From Phallusia fumigata (lineage: Eukaryota; Chordata; Ascidiacea; Phlebobranchia; Ascidiidae), in assembly GCA_008931825.1 (NCBI GenBank), contig QXVZ01010945.1:62001-126000 (forward strand): 64,000 nucleotides of DNA. The letters run 5' to 3'. Shown here piece by piece: positions 36,043 through 48,526 of this stretch; position 1 is the first letter of the stretch; each line of letters begins with the position of its first letter. Under the pieces are notes generated by a model. That model was not told the origin of the DNA and ran no database searches. It saw nothing but the letters and a program-made list of their open reading frames with translations. A program made the position numbers and the translations under genes.

Positions 36043-38198
36043 ATGTGCACAGAACAAACAACAATGTGCTCGCAGAGTCGCTTTGACCACTGGAAGCGGG
36101 ATAAACAAACTTCGAGATTCCCAAACTTTCTAATCGACACAATACTCAACAAATTTCCACACGACGTCGCCGCGCCATCCTTGGTTTCAACATCGGCTTC
36201 GACATTGCTTGGACGTCAGGGTTACGCCTTGCAAAGGGAACAAGCGATCTTGGCTTATGCTCAGCACCTTACAAAGTGGAGAGTCTGGATCGAATCCGCG
36301 AGGGCGAAGAGAGAGCAGCACGCCACTTTGTCCCCGTTTGACAATTTTCAACGTGAGGCCAAAACGACGGAAAACCACGAACAGAAACAACCGACTCTGA
36401 AAGTTTGGAATCCTGTTGATTTGAACGTTGGGCAGTTAGCAGAAGAGGAAAGCGTGGTTGAAGATGATGAGAATCACATCAACAAGTTGCGTCAGATGTC
36501 AAAAGTGCTGGCGAAAACAGAGAACAAGGCAGCAGGTGGCAGGAAAGTCGAAAACACGCAAGCAAGTGCGACTTCCGATGTACGCAGTTTGCAAAACGAG
36601 AAGGAGTTAAACCACAACGAGGAAATGGAAGCGAAGAGCCAAGCACTCTGGCCAGCCTGGGTTTACTGCACCAGATATTCCAACCGCCCATCCGCCGGTA
36701 AGTGAGATGTTGGCCTCGTTGTACTTACTGTGTTGCACGATTGAGATTTCACTAATTGCCGGGGGAGCATAACTGTTAGGTCAAAATTTTGTTTGCTCTT
36801 TTTACTTCCTAAAAGGCACTGTCAAAATCTTCTTCCAAATCGGCCAAAAAGCTTTATTAAATCAAACACTTTTTTAATCAAAAAGTAGAAAATCGCTATG
36901 TGACCAAGTTATCAAACGATTCGTCGAAATACATGGTTTCGTTGTGACCACTGTACAAACTTCATTTCAGGGCCCCGCACACGAAAACACAAACGAAAGA
37001 ACAGGATGTCAAAACAAGATGGCGGCGACGACAAGCGAGCACGGACAGTTTTCTCACCACAACAACTCGACGAACTGCAAGTAAATCACGTTCAATTCAT
37101 ATTTGAGAAATCACAGCAGAACATTTTGTTTCCGATGCTTCTATTTGAATAAGAACTATAAGAATTGCTTTTGACACATTCTTTACTACTTTAGTTTTTG
37201 CAGCACTTTTATTTGCGCTGTAAAACTGGTAACTAAACAACCAATAGTATTTTACCACCATTAATATCCATAAAATTTATAGTCATAAACGCAGCAAATT
37301 ATAACATAGTTTACAACGGTAAAAACTAAGAAAATGAAAGTGATTTACCCTAAGAAAGTGGTTTTAAGACGTATATTTTGCTCAAACACTTCTTTCGTAT
37401 CTTAATCCAATAGAATGCAAACTGCAAGATAGCTTTAACAATCGCACTCTCGTATACTTCGTCTAAAAGCATTTCAGTTCACAAATCGTAATACTTCGCT
37501 TAAAAGCATCTTTAAAAGCTTATTGAGATTAAAATCCAAACAACAATACAAGACATAGTTTGCACAACAAAGTATTTTGTTGATGTTTTTTGCAGAGAGA
37601 GTTTAATGAAAGTCAATATCTGACCGAGGAACGTCGAGTTCGACTCTCAAACAATCTCGGACTTACAGTGGCGCAAATCAAAAGTAAGTCGCTTACAGCT
37701 AACAAGCATTTTGTGTGGATACCGTTTCTCGCACATTAATTTATCAACCTGTCAAAAGCCACCTAATGTAACTCCAATTGTTATGGATTCAATCTGGGTA
37801 AAAGTATCAAGGTAGACCTAAACCGGCAAGAAATAATATTTCTGAAATTCTTCTCAGCATCTTTGTAAAGCGCACAATGGATTAGAATATTTTTTAAAAT
37901 GCACAAAAAATACTAAACCTTTGTTTTTGTGCGGATATTATAAATACGTTTATGATGTCACAAAGAATCCAAGAAAGTGCGCTTCAACATAACCGGCGAG
38001 AAATTTGTTTCAAGTGCACAAAGAAAGATAAACTTCTTTTGTTTCTGTGCAGTTTGGTTCCAGAACAAGCGAGCGAAGGTGAAGAAGAACAGCGGGGTGC
38101 AGAATGTGCTCGCGATGCAGCTTAAAGCGCAAGGCTTGTACGACCACAGCACCCAATCACCAACACACAGCGAGAAAGCGCGAGGCGACCTGTTCTAA
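36043..38198 (+). CDS. en: Engrailed homeodomain transcription factor, complete, 332 aa
   Basis: A nuclear DNA-binding repressor; engrailed genes pattern nervous system and body regions in bilaterians. Exons 36043-36697, 36971-37080, 37596-37683 and 38053-38198 (TAA), 999 nt in frame. EH1-like repressor motif [10 protein letters not shown] at residues 26-35; EH2 [18 protein letters not shown] at 202-219 (the Pbx/Exd-binding motif with paired Trp); EH3 [10 protein letters not shown] from 220; homeodomain (EH4) at 239-298 with [14 protein letters not shown]5 [20 protein letters not shown] after it. The EH2-EH5 set is specific to engrailed. Introns fall after homeodomain residue 17 and inside the codon of residue 47, so the homeobox is carried on three exons. 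The ATG at 36043 is the first in the open frame. The region between EH1 and EH2 is low-complexity and charged, with no match. Confidence 0.95.
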
Positions 38199-38248
38199 AG
38201 ATTTCAAAACAGAAAATTCCACTTTGTACAATTTGTACAGTGCGCCAT

Positions 38249-38620
38249 GTCTACAAGAGGCGTTGCACTGAACCAGAGCCCCCCAAGCAGTCCATACAAC
38301 AAGAAATGTATACAACACTTGGAATGTTGATTGTAAATGTCAACTGCATTGGGCGCTGTACAAACATAACACAAGTAAACATGATAATATTACTAATAAC
38401 AGAGCTAATTCACAGTACGCCAATCCTGCACGAGACAATATATCAAACCTGAATCGGCTCTTTACCACCAAACTTATTTTGCTCAGTTGGTGGAGCGCCC
38501 CGGATAGGCTCCTGTCGTGGGTTCGAATCCCACCGCAGGCTAGATTTTTCTAGTCACGCCTTGCTGACTGAAAATACTTGGGGGGCCGACTATGATTCGG
38601 CATTACGCCTCTTGTAGGTC
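38249..38620. mobile_element. Inverted-repeat element with an internal tRNA-like promoter
   Basis: The left arm at 38249-38287 (CTACAAGAGGCGTTGCAC, then CCCCCCAAG) is matched in reverse by the right arm at 38577-38619 (CTTGGGGGGCC, then ATTACGCCTCTTGTAG). Inside, 38481-38541 has an A-box-like GCTCAGTTGGTGGAGCG and a B-box-like GTGGGTTCGAATCCCAC. The 5' and 3' sides of a tRNA acceptor stem do not pair, so this is SINE-like, not a tRNA gene. Confidence 0.6.
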
Positions 38621-40859
38621 TGACATCCCGTCATTCGTATATGAGTGTGCCGTTATAATTGGTCTGCATAAAAGCTTCAGGATAGATTCCAGTGGTGAAC
38701 ACGCGCTTGTATATGTTGTAGACTATCTGTAAACTATGCCGCTCACCTCATTTCATATAGGTTATGACGCTTGTAGCGTTTTAAGCAAAACATAATAAGG
38801 CCCAGTTCCAGTTTATCCTTTACGACTCCTCTCCGCGCTGTAATGTTACGTCATAATACGTCAGTACATGTCACAACATTCTGCTAACTATACGTTCCCT
38901 TTTATGAAGGGAAAAACCTATTTGTTTTCGCATTTCCCCATTGGAAACAAGGAGTTAAAGCTGCATCAATGCTTCTCCTGGGTTTTGCAACTACTAGACA
39001 ACAAATGTTATCGTCGAACAAAATTTACTTCCGCCAAATTACGGTTGCCAGTATCTCTTGCATTTATCACTCAGTTCGTTTTGCATCAATTGCATTCCAA
39101 TAAAGTCCTTGAAAATAATTTTTTCGTGAGTAGCCAGCTGTGTTTATAGCAGTAGCCTCAACCAGTTTCTGATCGCCTGTTGGTTCCTTCACTGCATTCG
39201 CGTACCACCCCTACACGGTGTAATTTTTTTCGAATACAAATTATCAGCAACCAAGCGGATTTGTATTAATCTAAAGATACAAAAATGCAGCCAAAAGTAA
39301 GCGATTCAGCTAAAGTTTAAATGAAAGAATTTGCAAACAGAATCCGTTAAGCAAAAGCTGTAAGTACAGTTATAAAGACAGTTCTATATGAAGAAAATCA
39401 GAAGGTTCTCGCGTACCACAGATTAAAACCACTGCTTCATAGGCAACAAAACATGCAATTCGAATTGCAAATAAAGCCACATGTCGAATCAGCCTCTTGA
39501 TATAAAGCATTACATTGTTTAAGTAAGTTCATCATTCAAACCAAAGTACCTAGCCAGCAAAAATGTGGGTAATAACAGTGTAGCAAGTCTGTAAAACCTG
39601 TTAGCAGAAAATGTCACTGTTTTATATTGAGTATAGCTGAACTAGCAAAACAGATAAATCAGATTAAATTGTGGAAATGGAAATTCGGTCCCAAGGAACA
39701 CTGCGGATCGAATGCTTCTCACATAACACGATTAAACATTTGTTCGATTTCTTGTTCTATATCTCCACACGCCTCATTACCCTCCGCACACATAATCTCA
39801 CCCAATCGTCCCATAAGAAATTACTTCATCGAGTATGGGCAAGTAATTCCATTGGACACACGAACCACATGCTACAAAGCACACAGTTTCAAATCACTCT
39901 GCTGAAAGAAGCGACGCCTCCAGCAACAACTACTTTCCCGGAAAGTAATAACTGTGTTTTACGGCCAACTCCGGAAAACTTCGGCATATAAAAGCCTGAT
40001 GGAGAATGGGTTAAGTTTCAGTTCACTTATGCGAAAGCTAAATGCATTAAGTGCACAAAAAAAGGACATGTTCTTTGGAAGAAAGATAAAGGCTCGTTAG
40101 TAGGTAACGTCTTTTATTTTAAGCTTTTCTGCTTTTTTGGACAAGGATCTTAATTCCAATCATTACCCGAGCAATATGTTCCTGAGATATGTGGGAACAA
40201 CTGAAGGTACGAGGTGACTCTCACCTGCTAGTTGGTTTAAAACACATCAACACCAGCTTCCACCTCATGTTTGGCCCCCAGTTAAACCTTCCAATCATGC
40301 GGTTGACCTTGAACGTTGATTGTGAGATAACATGACGTATAACGTAATTACTTTGCCTCGCAGACAGATTCGTTCTGTATCAGCGAAATGTGATGTAATT
40401 GCGTTCAAATACGCGGACAGATTCCAAGCGGGTGAACGTTAATTGATAGGAGATTTTGATAATTCGATTGCACAGAAGCGACATTAAGGGCAGATCGTAA
40501 GGTTAAATACTCATCATCGCGCCTCTCACTGTTATGTTTAAACTAGAAGGGTGGCTTTCACCATAGGGGGGTTCCATATACACTATTACCTTATTTAAAA
40601 ATGCATATATATTGACATTGGGTCCCATATGGCATTGGGTCCCATAGTTACTTAAGCTTTTTATAACATGAGTGTTTCTGGAGGCAAAAACGCATGGGTC
40701 CCCACACACGCAAAGTCGTAGAAATTGTGGTTCAACATAATGTATGTACAGAACAGAAGCAGATATTTTTTCTTTAATTTTTTGAAAACAGAAAATGAAT
40801 CACAGAACTAATAATATAAGTAACTATGACCCAACCTACAAACTTTAAAAGGCTAGTTA

Positions 40860-41205
40860 ACTGTCAGGGTTATAGGGTAAACACAGCAACAAATTCACCA
40901 TAATGACATAATATACACACTGGCTAAATTTCATCCAATTCGAACATTGTTTAGCAATTTGCCCCATTTTAGGGGGCTAGTGGGGTAACTGCTGGGGCTG
41001 TAGGGTAAAACACATGAAATATTGCATCATAATGACATGTAATACAAACTGTCCAAATTTCATCCAATTTGGACACTGTTTAACTATTTGCCCCATTTAG
41101 GGGGCTAGCGGGGTAACCACTGGGGCTATGGGGTTAAACTAAACTCATGACACACCGCCTTGACCATATCTACCAGCTGTGAAAGTTTCATCCAAATCCA
41201 TCAAA
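40860..41205 (+). repeat. Tandem repeat, period about 128 bp, about 2.5 copies
   Basis: The blocks AAATTTCATCCAATT, TTTGCCCCATTTTAGGGG, GCTAGTGGGGTAAC and GGGGCTGTAGGGTAAA recur in order at about 40921 and 41050, with a third partial start at about 41178. The array is followed by a purine tract and a run of nine or more G at about 41290. Confidence 0.75.
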
Positions 41206-41930
41206 CATTTCATGACAAAAGTGCATGGACAAGCTGCAGGGGACAAAAAAGAAAAAAAAAAGAAAAAAACAAAAAACAAACAGAGTGAAAGGGGGGGGGG
41301 TCCCCTTCAGGAAGGGGACCCATAATGATATTGAAAGCACACCGGGTTAGCAGCAGGTCAACCCGACGTTGCCTCCCGTTCACACAACACCGGTGCTTTC
41401 CAACTACGGTACAAAGATCTTTCAGCTGCACGTGGCCAACTTTGTTTGCTTAATTACTTGAAAGATTGCAAAAAATGTTCCTTGTGCATCATGGGTTTGC
41501 ATTTATTACGTGAATCCTTTCGCAATAAGTCAGTATAGGTCGGTCATTGTAATAAGTTGGTGGCGTTTAATGGCTATAGTGATGATGATATTGTATGTTT
41601 GATATTTTTCTGAAAGAAGGTGGCACGCAAAGGTGTTGTGCAGGTACATCAAGTTTGGGAGCCACTGCTTTAAACCACAGGTTGGTTGTTTCGAAAAACA
41701 TAAGTTGAAATGTGGACAGCCAAGATGAACGGATAAATCGAGAGTTAATGTTGCTTATCAGTAGTTTAAAGTTATTCGGCTCGTAGTGATTGTTGGAAAC
41801 CGTTTTTTAAGAGTTAATATCGCAGAAGAGAAATGCTAATTAACAGTGTGTAAGGGGTAGCACCACATTCCTAAAAATTTAACATAAAAAAATTTAACAA
41901 AACTAAAACTCTTTCTTTTCACTTCTGATC

Positions 41931-42022
41931 ATAATGCACTGATGATGACAACAGCAATTGTTGAAACGTTTGCAACCAAATGTATTCAATATATACAAGC
42001 TCTCTGGCAGTTTGTTTTCAAT
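41931..42022 (-). mobile_element. Foldback element family B, half copy, inverted
   Basis: GCACTGATGATGACAACAGC, AATTGTTGAAACGTTTGCAA, ACCAAATGTATTCAATATA and CAAGCTCTCTGGCAGTTTG. This copy keeps the intact CTGATGA...GAAAC core. Confidence 0.75.
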
Positions 42023-44675
42023 TTGTTTATTCTTCCGAAAATTGGAAAACCCTATTAAAATCAAATCGGGGTGAAATTTGCACTAATTGAGCAAAAAACA
42101 CAAACAGTTACCAATCTATCGAGTTGATCGCCCCATATGTTAACACGAGACAAACGCAGCAATGAGATCACAATGAAAAATCTCAAGGGACGACTCGCCT
42201 CCAACCGAGGCGCCAGGAAACGAGTTTGTAATGGATTCAACATCTGAAAATTGGGCGACTGATCGATTGGGTGATTTATCAGGCATTGTTTGCGCACACA
42301 GACCTGTTATTGTGCTGTCACAATCAAGCCCACAGCAGGTCATACTGTGACGAAAAATCTGGGCCTGCTTCTCTATCTGTCACAGTGGGAGGCGAATTGA
42401 ATTAATGCGACAATATTTTCAGATCACAAAACTATATTAAAACGTTTTATTGAAAACACAGAGAAAAATGATTTGGCTACGGCTTCCCTACAGCAGACGG
42501 ACGAAATCAATTGAACATGTATTACCGGTTGTTGTTTGTTGCGGTTGAACAGATCCACCTTTTGTTCAAAGAGCATGTGCTTCTGATTTTAAACGCTTTG
42601 TGATAAAAAGTCGGCGAATAATTTTGATTTTGTTTATGTGTGTCTGAAAATGCAAGCGGACAAAGTCCATAAAATAAGCATTACCTAATAACAGAACTTT
42701 TTTGTGCTTTAGTAACCTTTATCGATACAAAAGTGTTATACAAGAGAAATCTTTCATTCCTCTGCAACATTCATGCACTTATAAACGATCATATATGCAT
42801 GGGTGCAAAAGGTTGGCCGCATATGAGGTTTCACATTGAAGCATTGCAACGTATTTGCGTGATGACGGGTGACACCAAGCGGATTAAAAACAAACATGTT
42901 TTTCTCACGAGTGGGCGCAGTTCAATCACAATGCGACACGGCCAAACCCTTGAGCGAATTATCTGCAGCTTTTGTTGATTCTGTAGCTCGCAGATCTAAG
43001 TCAACAAGATTTCCGCTTGCCCAAGAATCGACAATACACATAACTTACACCCCAAGGTGTTATGCAGCAGCCCCGATTAAAACCGTTAGTATGAAGTACA
43101 AAAGTGATCAACACGCGTTCACTCTGAACACACAGCTAAACAAAAGCCGAAACGAACTTCCTTTCAAACATGAGCTTTTCATTTAATCGGGCAGTTATGG
43201 TTTGCGTGGCGACCCGTCGATTTGACGAACTTTAATTAAAACGAACAAAATGCAAAATATGTTCAGAGGCGAATTCCAAGCCACCACACAGCTATATATT
43301 ATAAAAATTGAGAGCGGAATTTTACTAAGAAAATAGTAAGCACAGTTCAAGTGTTCCAAACATTCCTCAAACCAGTTTAATTATTCGCTGAGCAACCACC
43401 ACAATTTATCCACGTGTTCTCAGACGTGAGACGACCAAAAATCCACAATGACGTCACGCCAGCCGCAAACCCGTAATTACGGGATCTATTATATCTGGCG
43501 CTTCATTGTGCGACGTCAATCCACATGTCTCGTCATTGTAATGAGGAAAGTTGTGCGCTGAATACGATCCTCACGTCAAGGCAACAAGCGGACAGGGACA
43601 GTAGAGCGTTGCTTAGACGCAATGTACGGAAGCGAGAGAAAAAGGCAAAGTGTAGAATTCAACTTGCCACACCTCCTCTTCTCACAAGTAATTTGTGGCA
43701 GCTTGCAGTGGAAATGAGAATTATGTTGACGATGTATGAGGTCAATTATTAGCTAGCGTGTATTGCACTCGGCTGATTACATAGAAAAAGAAGTGCAAGA
43801 AAATATGTTGGCTTACAGTGACAAGCAGATGTTATTTTGCAGTTCCCCTTGACCTAGGTGAAACAGTTGTGGACTTCGATAAAGCTTTTCAGTAAACTAC
43901 TCAAGGGATGTAAAGGACATCGGGTTGTTTTCGGTGTCGAAATATTTAGTCGAGTTTGTGATTTTAGTTGTCTGGTGAGCAAAAGAAAAACTAAAAGCAT
44001 GTGACGAATGATGAGTGAAAATTTCACAAGGTAACGGAACCTGTGTAACAGGCAAGTAAAGTTCAAATATAATTCCTGCAACAAATGCCGACTATACTGA
44101 AAGCGTGAACTTGGAAAACGCAACGCCAACTGAAATACACCTCATGACGCTGTATACAAAGCAACACACAAACTAAACCAGCTTGAAGATAAATACGAAT
44201 ACGCTAGCGGGCACAACAGTGGTTTAAGAAAGTTCGCTGCAAATAACACCCTTCAGTCTGAATTCGAGGGGTTTAAAAAGTGCAAAACCTCGTTAAATGG
44301 AACAAAAATAGTCGTCGAGCTAAATCAAAATAAATAGCAATTGTTTTTTCGTGCGCAAAACACAAACTTTCTAAGCTTAAATCATCTGATATAGTTCAAA
44401 CATTTTAGCTGCAACGTAGTCGGGCGTGATTCACTTGTCTGTCGGTCAAGTTGCATGGCATGATTAACAGGAGGCCGAGAAGGCGACGTCAACTCAGCGC
44501 CGAGAGGCAAGACCACAAATTATCTTCTCTTGTATCGCCGCCAAACCACTTGTGTTACTCATATACACATGTTCTTGTATTTAAATTAACTGGGGGTAAC
44601 TTTGTCAGGAGAGGTGTAGTTTGTTGTGTTGTGCATTAGGGTTTTACATTAATGTTTCTTGATCACCTTTAATAA

Positions 44676-44763
44676 TAAACGCACCTGCCAGAGAGCTTGT
44701 ATATAGTGAATACATTTGTCATCATCAATGCACCATGACAATTTCTCTGGCAGTTTTGTTTTT
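44676..44763. mobile_element. Foldback element family B, deletion copy with both ends
   Basis: Left end CCTGCCAGAGAGCTTGTATA, GTGAATACATTTG; then CATCATCAATGCACC; right end TTCTCTGGCAGTTTTGTTTT. The middle of both arms is missing. Confidence 0.7.
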
Positions 44764-46046
44764 AATTAGGAAGTCCGTGTCTTGTGTTGTAAAAATTCCT
44801 GACTAAATTTAAGGTTTGCGTTTAGTAGGAAAGTTAGAAAAGGAGATTTCAATCGCTGTTCATCTATGGCAGGAAATGTAAACTACCCAGCTAATTGTAA
44901 ACATTCCTGAATCAATTTGTTCTCCCTCATGACGATAACAGTTGCGACCATCGTTAGACGCAATGATAAAACTGTAAACAAACAATGGAAATTGAAGGTA
45001 GTGATTGACTGATCAACTTATTTCAGTTTAAGAAGCAAATTGTAATTACACAGACTGGCACTAAATATACCGCGCGTCATTTTTGTACAGAAGACTTGAT
45101 ATGACTAATTCACCAAGACTTGTCGTAATCCTTTATTGTTACACAAGAAAGAGACAATGTGAAGCCTGTTGCTGTCCTGGATGAAACCGCGATAAAAGAT
45201 TTATTTTTATCCCGGGGATGAAATGCCACGACAGGCAACCACAAAAATTTCATGGCTTTCATCGAATCCATTTACCTCAGCAGCAGATATTCAGCTAAAA
45301 TGTCACGACAAAAACGAAGATAAAATGACGACCCTTTATAGATCGACGTCGATTGCAAGGCACAGCAGAAATCTCAATGTTTTTGCTGTCAATTTTGGGT
45401 TTCAATTGCACATTTAATAAACTTTCTGTAGTTTCCAACATCTTAACGTTCAAGTAGATTTACAAGTAAAATTACACAAGTTTGTCAAGCTTTTACGCCA
45501 TTACTTGGTTCAAACGCAGAAACATGAGGCCACAATTACAGCGATGACAGATTAAGGCCGCAACACTTAGCATAGGCTCTTAGCTTTGAAGGCAGCAATT
45601 ACAACTGTGGGAGACCCAACGATGTTATGGTGTAGCTTAAATACTTGTGCTGCTCTAGTTCGAAGCAGAAAGCACCGTTGACATTCAACACTTGTTGGTC
45701 TTTTAGTTGGCTTTTAAGAGATAAGGTTAGCCGATGATTCCGGCTGAGAGCTCGCAGCTTGAATGTAGGCCAGTTTGGTCACAACATAGATTGTGCAAAC
45801 GCAAAGATATTGGATCAGAAGTTGCAGGTTTTTGTTGTTTGCCTATTGTATTGCTCTGTCCAGGCGAACAAAAATGTGCTGTTTAGTTCCTATTGCGCAA
45901 AAGCGATTAAATATTCTTCAATTCTTTGCTAGATTTGATCGTCGATGCTCTAACGTCTACTGCTGTACAAACCTATAACACTTTCTCTTGCACCTAGACT
46001 AAGCGCTGTAACTTTAATTGAATAAATACTTTTTGAAACAAGAAAG

Positions 46047-47620
46047 ATGCAGTTGATTGTCCTTATTGCTGCGTTGGTTGGAATAACTACTTCGCAAAGG
46101 ACTTATCTTAAACCAGGTAAGCTAAATCTTTCCGGATAAATTCATGTTTTTTGGAACAGTGTTAGCAAGTAAATGACAAGAAGGTTAAAAATATTTTTGT
46201 TTCAGCACATTAACAATTCTATTTTCTATGCAGAAAATGTCACCAAAGTCCCAGCAACCAATGTATGTCTGCAGGGAATAAACCAAGACTACGTTGACCA
46301 ACATTGCACAGACGCCCAGGTAACTTATTACCACAACAAAAAGAAATCTAAACAAAAGAGCGGAAAGATGGCAAACTATATCCAACATTTAGGATGAAAA
46401 TTACAAGTTAACAAAATAACACTTTATTTTTTCGACAACCCAAATTTTGAGGGGGGCAAGTAACCCAACTTAATGTAAAACTTAGGGATTTTAGCTTATA
46501 CTTCAATGTACAATTTTGAAATTTGGGAGAGGCCATGACCCCTTTCGCCCCCCTTGGCTACGTCCCTGTGTGTGTTGTCTACCGAACAGATTTCAATAAA
46601 TTTTAAACGAGTGATTTGCATCAAATTTTCCTTTCCGTAAATAGTTATAACACATGTATGACGTCATCGTACGTCATTATATCGAACAAGTCCAAGTTTT
46701 TTGGGACAATCCATTGAAAGTCGGCCAGACACCGAAATTGCTCTCATTAAAGAAGGTAACGAGGCGAAGTGACAAGTGTCGACTTCCTTTCAATTGAAAA
46801 TAGAGCGAGTGAACGCAACCATATGTGGAGACGCATAATTTGTCCCAATTTTCTTTTTCAATATTAAAAGCTGCGGTTTATGAAATACACACGTTCACAT
46901 GGGCTACAATGCGCCGCACATTCAACTGACTTGTGATTTTGGCAGGACATGTGTATCACGAGTTCAACTATATCAAGCGGGGTTCACCGAATCATCAAGT
47001 CCTGCACCAACACTGAAGAGTGCTTACTGCAGCAGAGGAGCGGGGAAAAGTTATGCACAGGATTCGACCCCTCGAAAACCCGGGTAAGAAACTGTTTTTG
47101 ATCAGGGAACGTAGTTAATGTACCACAGGTAAAAACCTCAGCACTTACTACCGACAAAATATAAATAGTCCAAGAATCCATACAAAGAACTCAAGTTTTG
47201 TCCTAAATGTATCTGTTAGCATGAATTCAGCCTCCTAAACTCTTCATTAATTCTTCATAAGAAACAAACCAGTGTTACTGCGTAAAACAGTTTAGACGTT
47301 TCTACAAACGCTTTTCTCGTCTTCAGGAATTGAAAAGAAAAAATACCTGGCTTGTATCTTCTTATCGAGATTATTTAAAGCGGACAATTAGGTACCTAAG
47401 TTGACTGGTAGCCACGCTACTGCAGATAACCTTATTACGAGTAACTTCCCCAATTAGAGACAGTTATGCCATACGTGACCAATCAACTGATGCCACGTGT
47501 ACATTACAGGAATCCACGTGTCACGTGTGTTGTGTGGGCGATCGCTGCAACTTCTTCAACACAATACCGGATTTGGAAGAAGCATACAACGTTATATCGC
47601 GGATTAAATTAGCGCCATAG
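46047..47620 (+). CDS. LU-type secreted ten-cysteine protein 5, 134 aa
   Basis: Exons 46047-46116, 46234-46319, 46946-47083 and 47510-47620, 405 nt, phases 1, 0, 0 as in the four genes at 23-31 kb. The signal peptide is MQLIVLIAALVGITTSQ. Cysteines: VCLQG and HCTDA in exon 2; MCITS, SCTNT, ECLLQ and LCTGF in exon 3; CHVCCVGDRCNF in exon 4, then a 23-residue polar tail. One N-glycosylation sequon (NVT) opens exon 2. Exon 3 is exactly 138 nt, the same as genes 1 and 4, but its sequence is the most diverged, in keeping with an older split or its position 15 kb away beyond engrailed. Function unknown. Confidence 0.8.
47266..47395. mobile_element. Foldback element family A, diverged copy in intron 3 of LU-type gene 5
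   Basis: AACCAGTGTTACTGCGTAAA on the left; ACCTGGCTTGTATCTTC and GAGATTATTTAAAGCGG on the right. The centre has lost most of the core. Confidence 0.5.
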
Positions 47621-48526
47621 CTCATGTGCTGTTTATTCACTGAACCGCGCACCTCACCCCATGCCGCCGCTCCATCAAGTCAAGGTTGCTGTGTTATAGA
47701 ATAATGAAGATTTAGTGATGAACGAACCACCACAGCCCACCGCTTGAAAACGATGCTTCAGCGTAGAGCCTGGCTAACACACTGTAACAGATTCCGCCAC
47801 ATATTATTGTTGTCTTTTTCTTTGTCACTAAACGCTAAAATTATTTTTTTTGCCAGTGATTCCCAAAGTTTTTTTCGGGGTGGAGCATTTGGGAAAAAGT
47901 TTCGTAGCTCCAGTTGTAAACACAGGTCAATAAAACTAGATTGACAAAACAAATAACAACTTCTATATCCTGGACCGTAGTATTAAACTGGTGGGGTGAC
48001 GGAGATAAACATATTTTGTTCGACATTCACGGCAAGATAACGCAAAACCAGATAAATTAAATTAACAAACTAGGATCGTTTTAAAATTAACAATCGCTAC
48101 ACCCATGTCAGGTTTAGCTGTCCAAACCAACCTGTCGAGGAGCGATAGTCACCAAAAAACTTTTTCAGGGGGGCTACTTTTTTCGGCACAGGACACGTTA
48201 TGGATGTGTTTGTCGCTGGATATTAAAACTCAACATCGTGGGCCAATTTGGGAATCACTAGTTTAAGCTCGTATTTCAATTTTTCTGTAACTTGTATTTA
48301 TATGAACGAGCGTTGTAAACTAATATTGCTCAATAAAACTAAGCAAGAGTGAATTGAAACCCATGAATATTTGGTAAAAACAGACCAACGATATGCAAAT
48401 GACATCGCAAAGCCAAGGAAACAATGGTGACGCGCTTTTTAAGTGTGCACTGAAGCAAGTACGGCTTTAGTTTATGGATTTAAGCACCAAAGAAAGCTCT
48501 GGGTAAAGATTAAACAGGAACTGACA

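Larger units (their letters stand above)
38199..46046. repeat. Gene-poor 7.8 kb downstream of engrailed: repeats and candidate regulatory DNA
   Basis: No exon with family support on either strand. Holds the foldback with a tRNA-like core (38249-38620), a tandem repeat (about 40860-41200), a G homopolymer near 41291, and family B foldbacks at 41931-42022 and 44676-44763. Such a desert beside a developmental regulator is a reasonable place for enhancers, but no specific binding-site cluster could be shown by reading. Confidence 0.5.

Noticed and set aside
38481-38541. tRNA gene candidate with good T-arm and D-arm
   Set aside because: The acceptor stem does not pair and no sensible anticodon arm forms; it is the tRNA-like part of a repeat element.
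39671-40090. Overlapping frames ending near a C-x2-C-x4-H pattern, reminiscent of a retroelement zinc knuckle
   Set aside because: Too short, with no neighbouring retroelement domains or terminal repeats; at most an unidentifiable fossil fragment.
43525-43752. 75-codon basic open frame on the plus strand
   Set aside because: No family match, no signal peptide, no splice context; likely chance.
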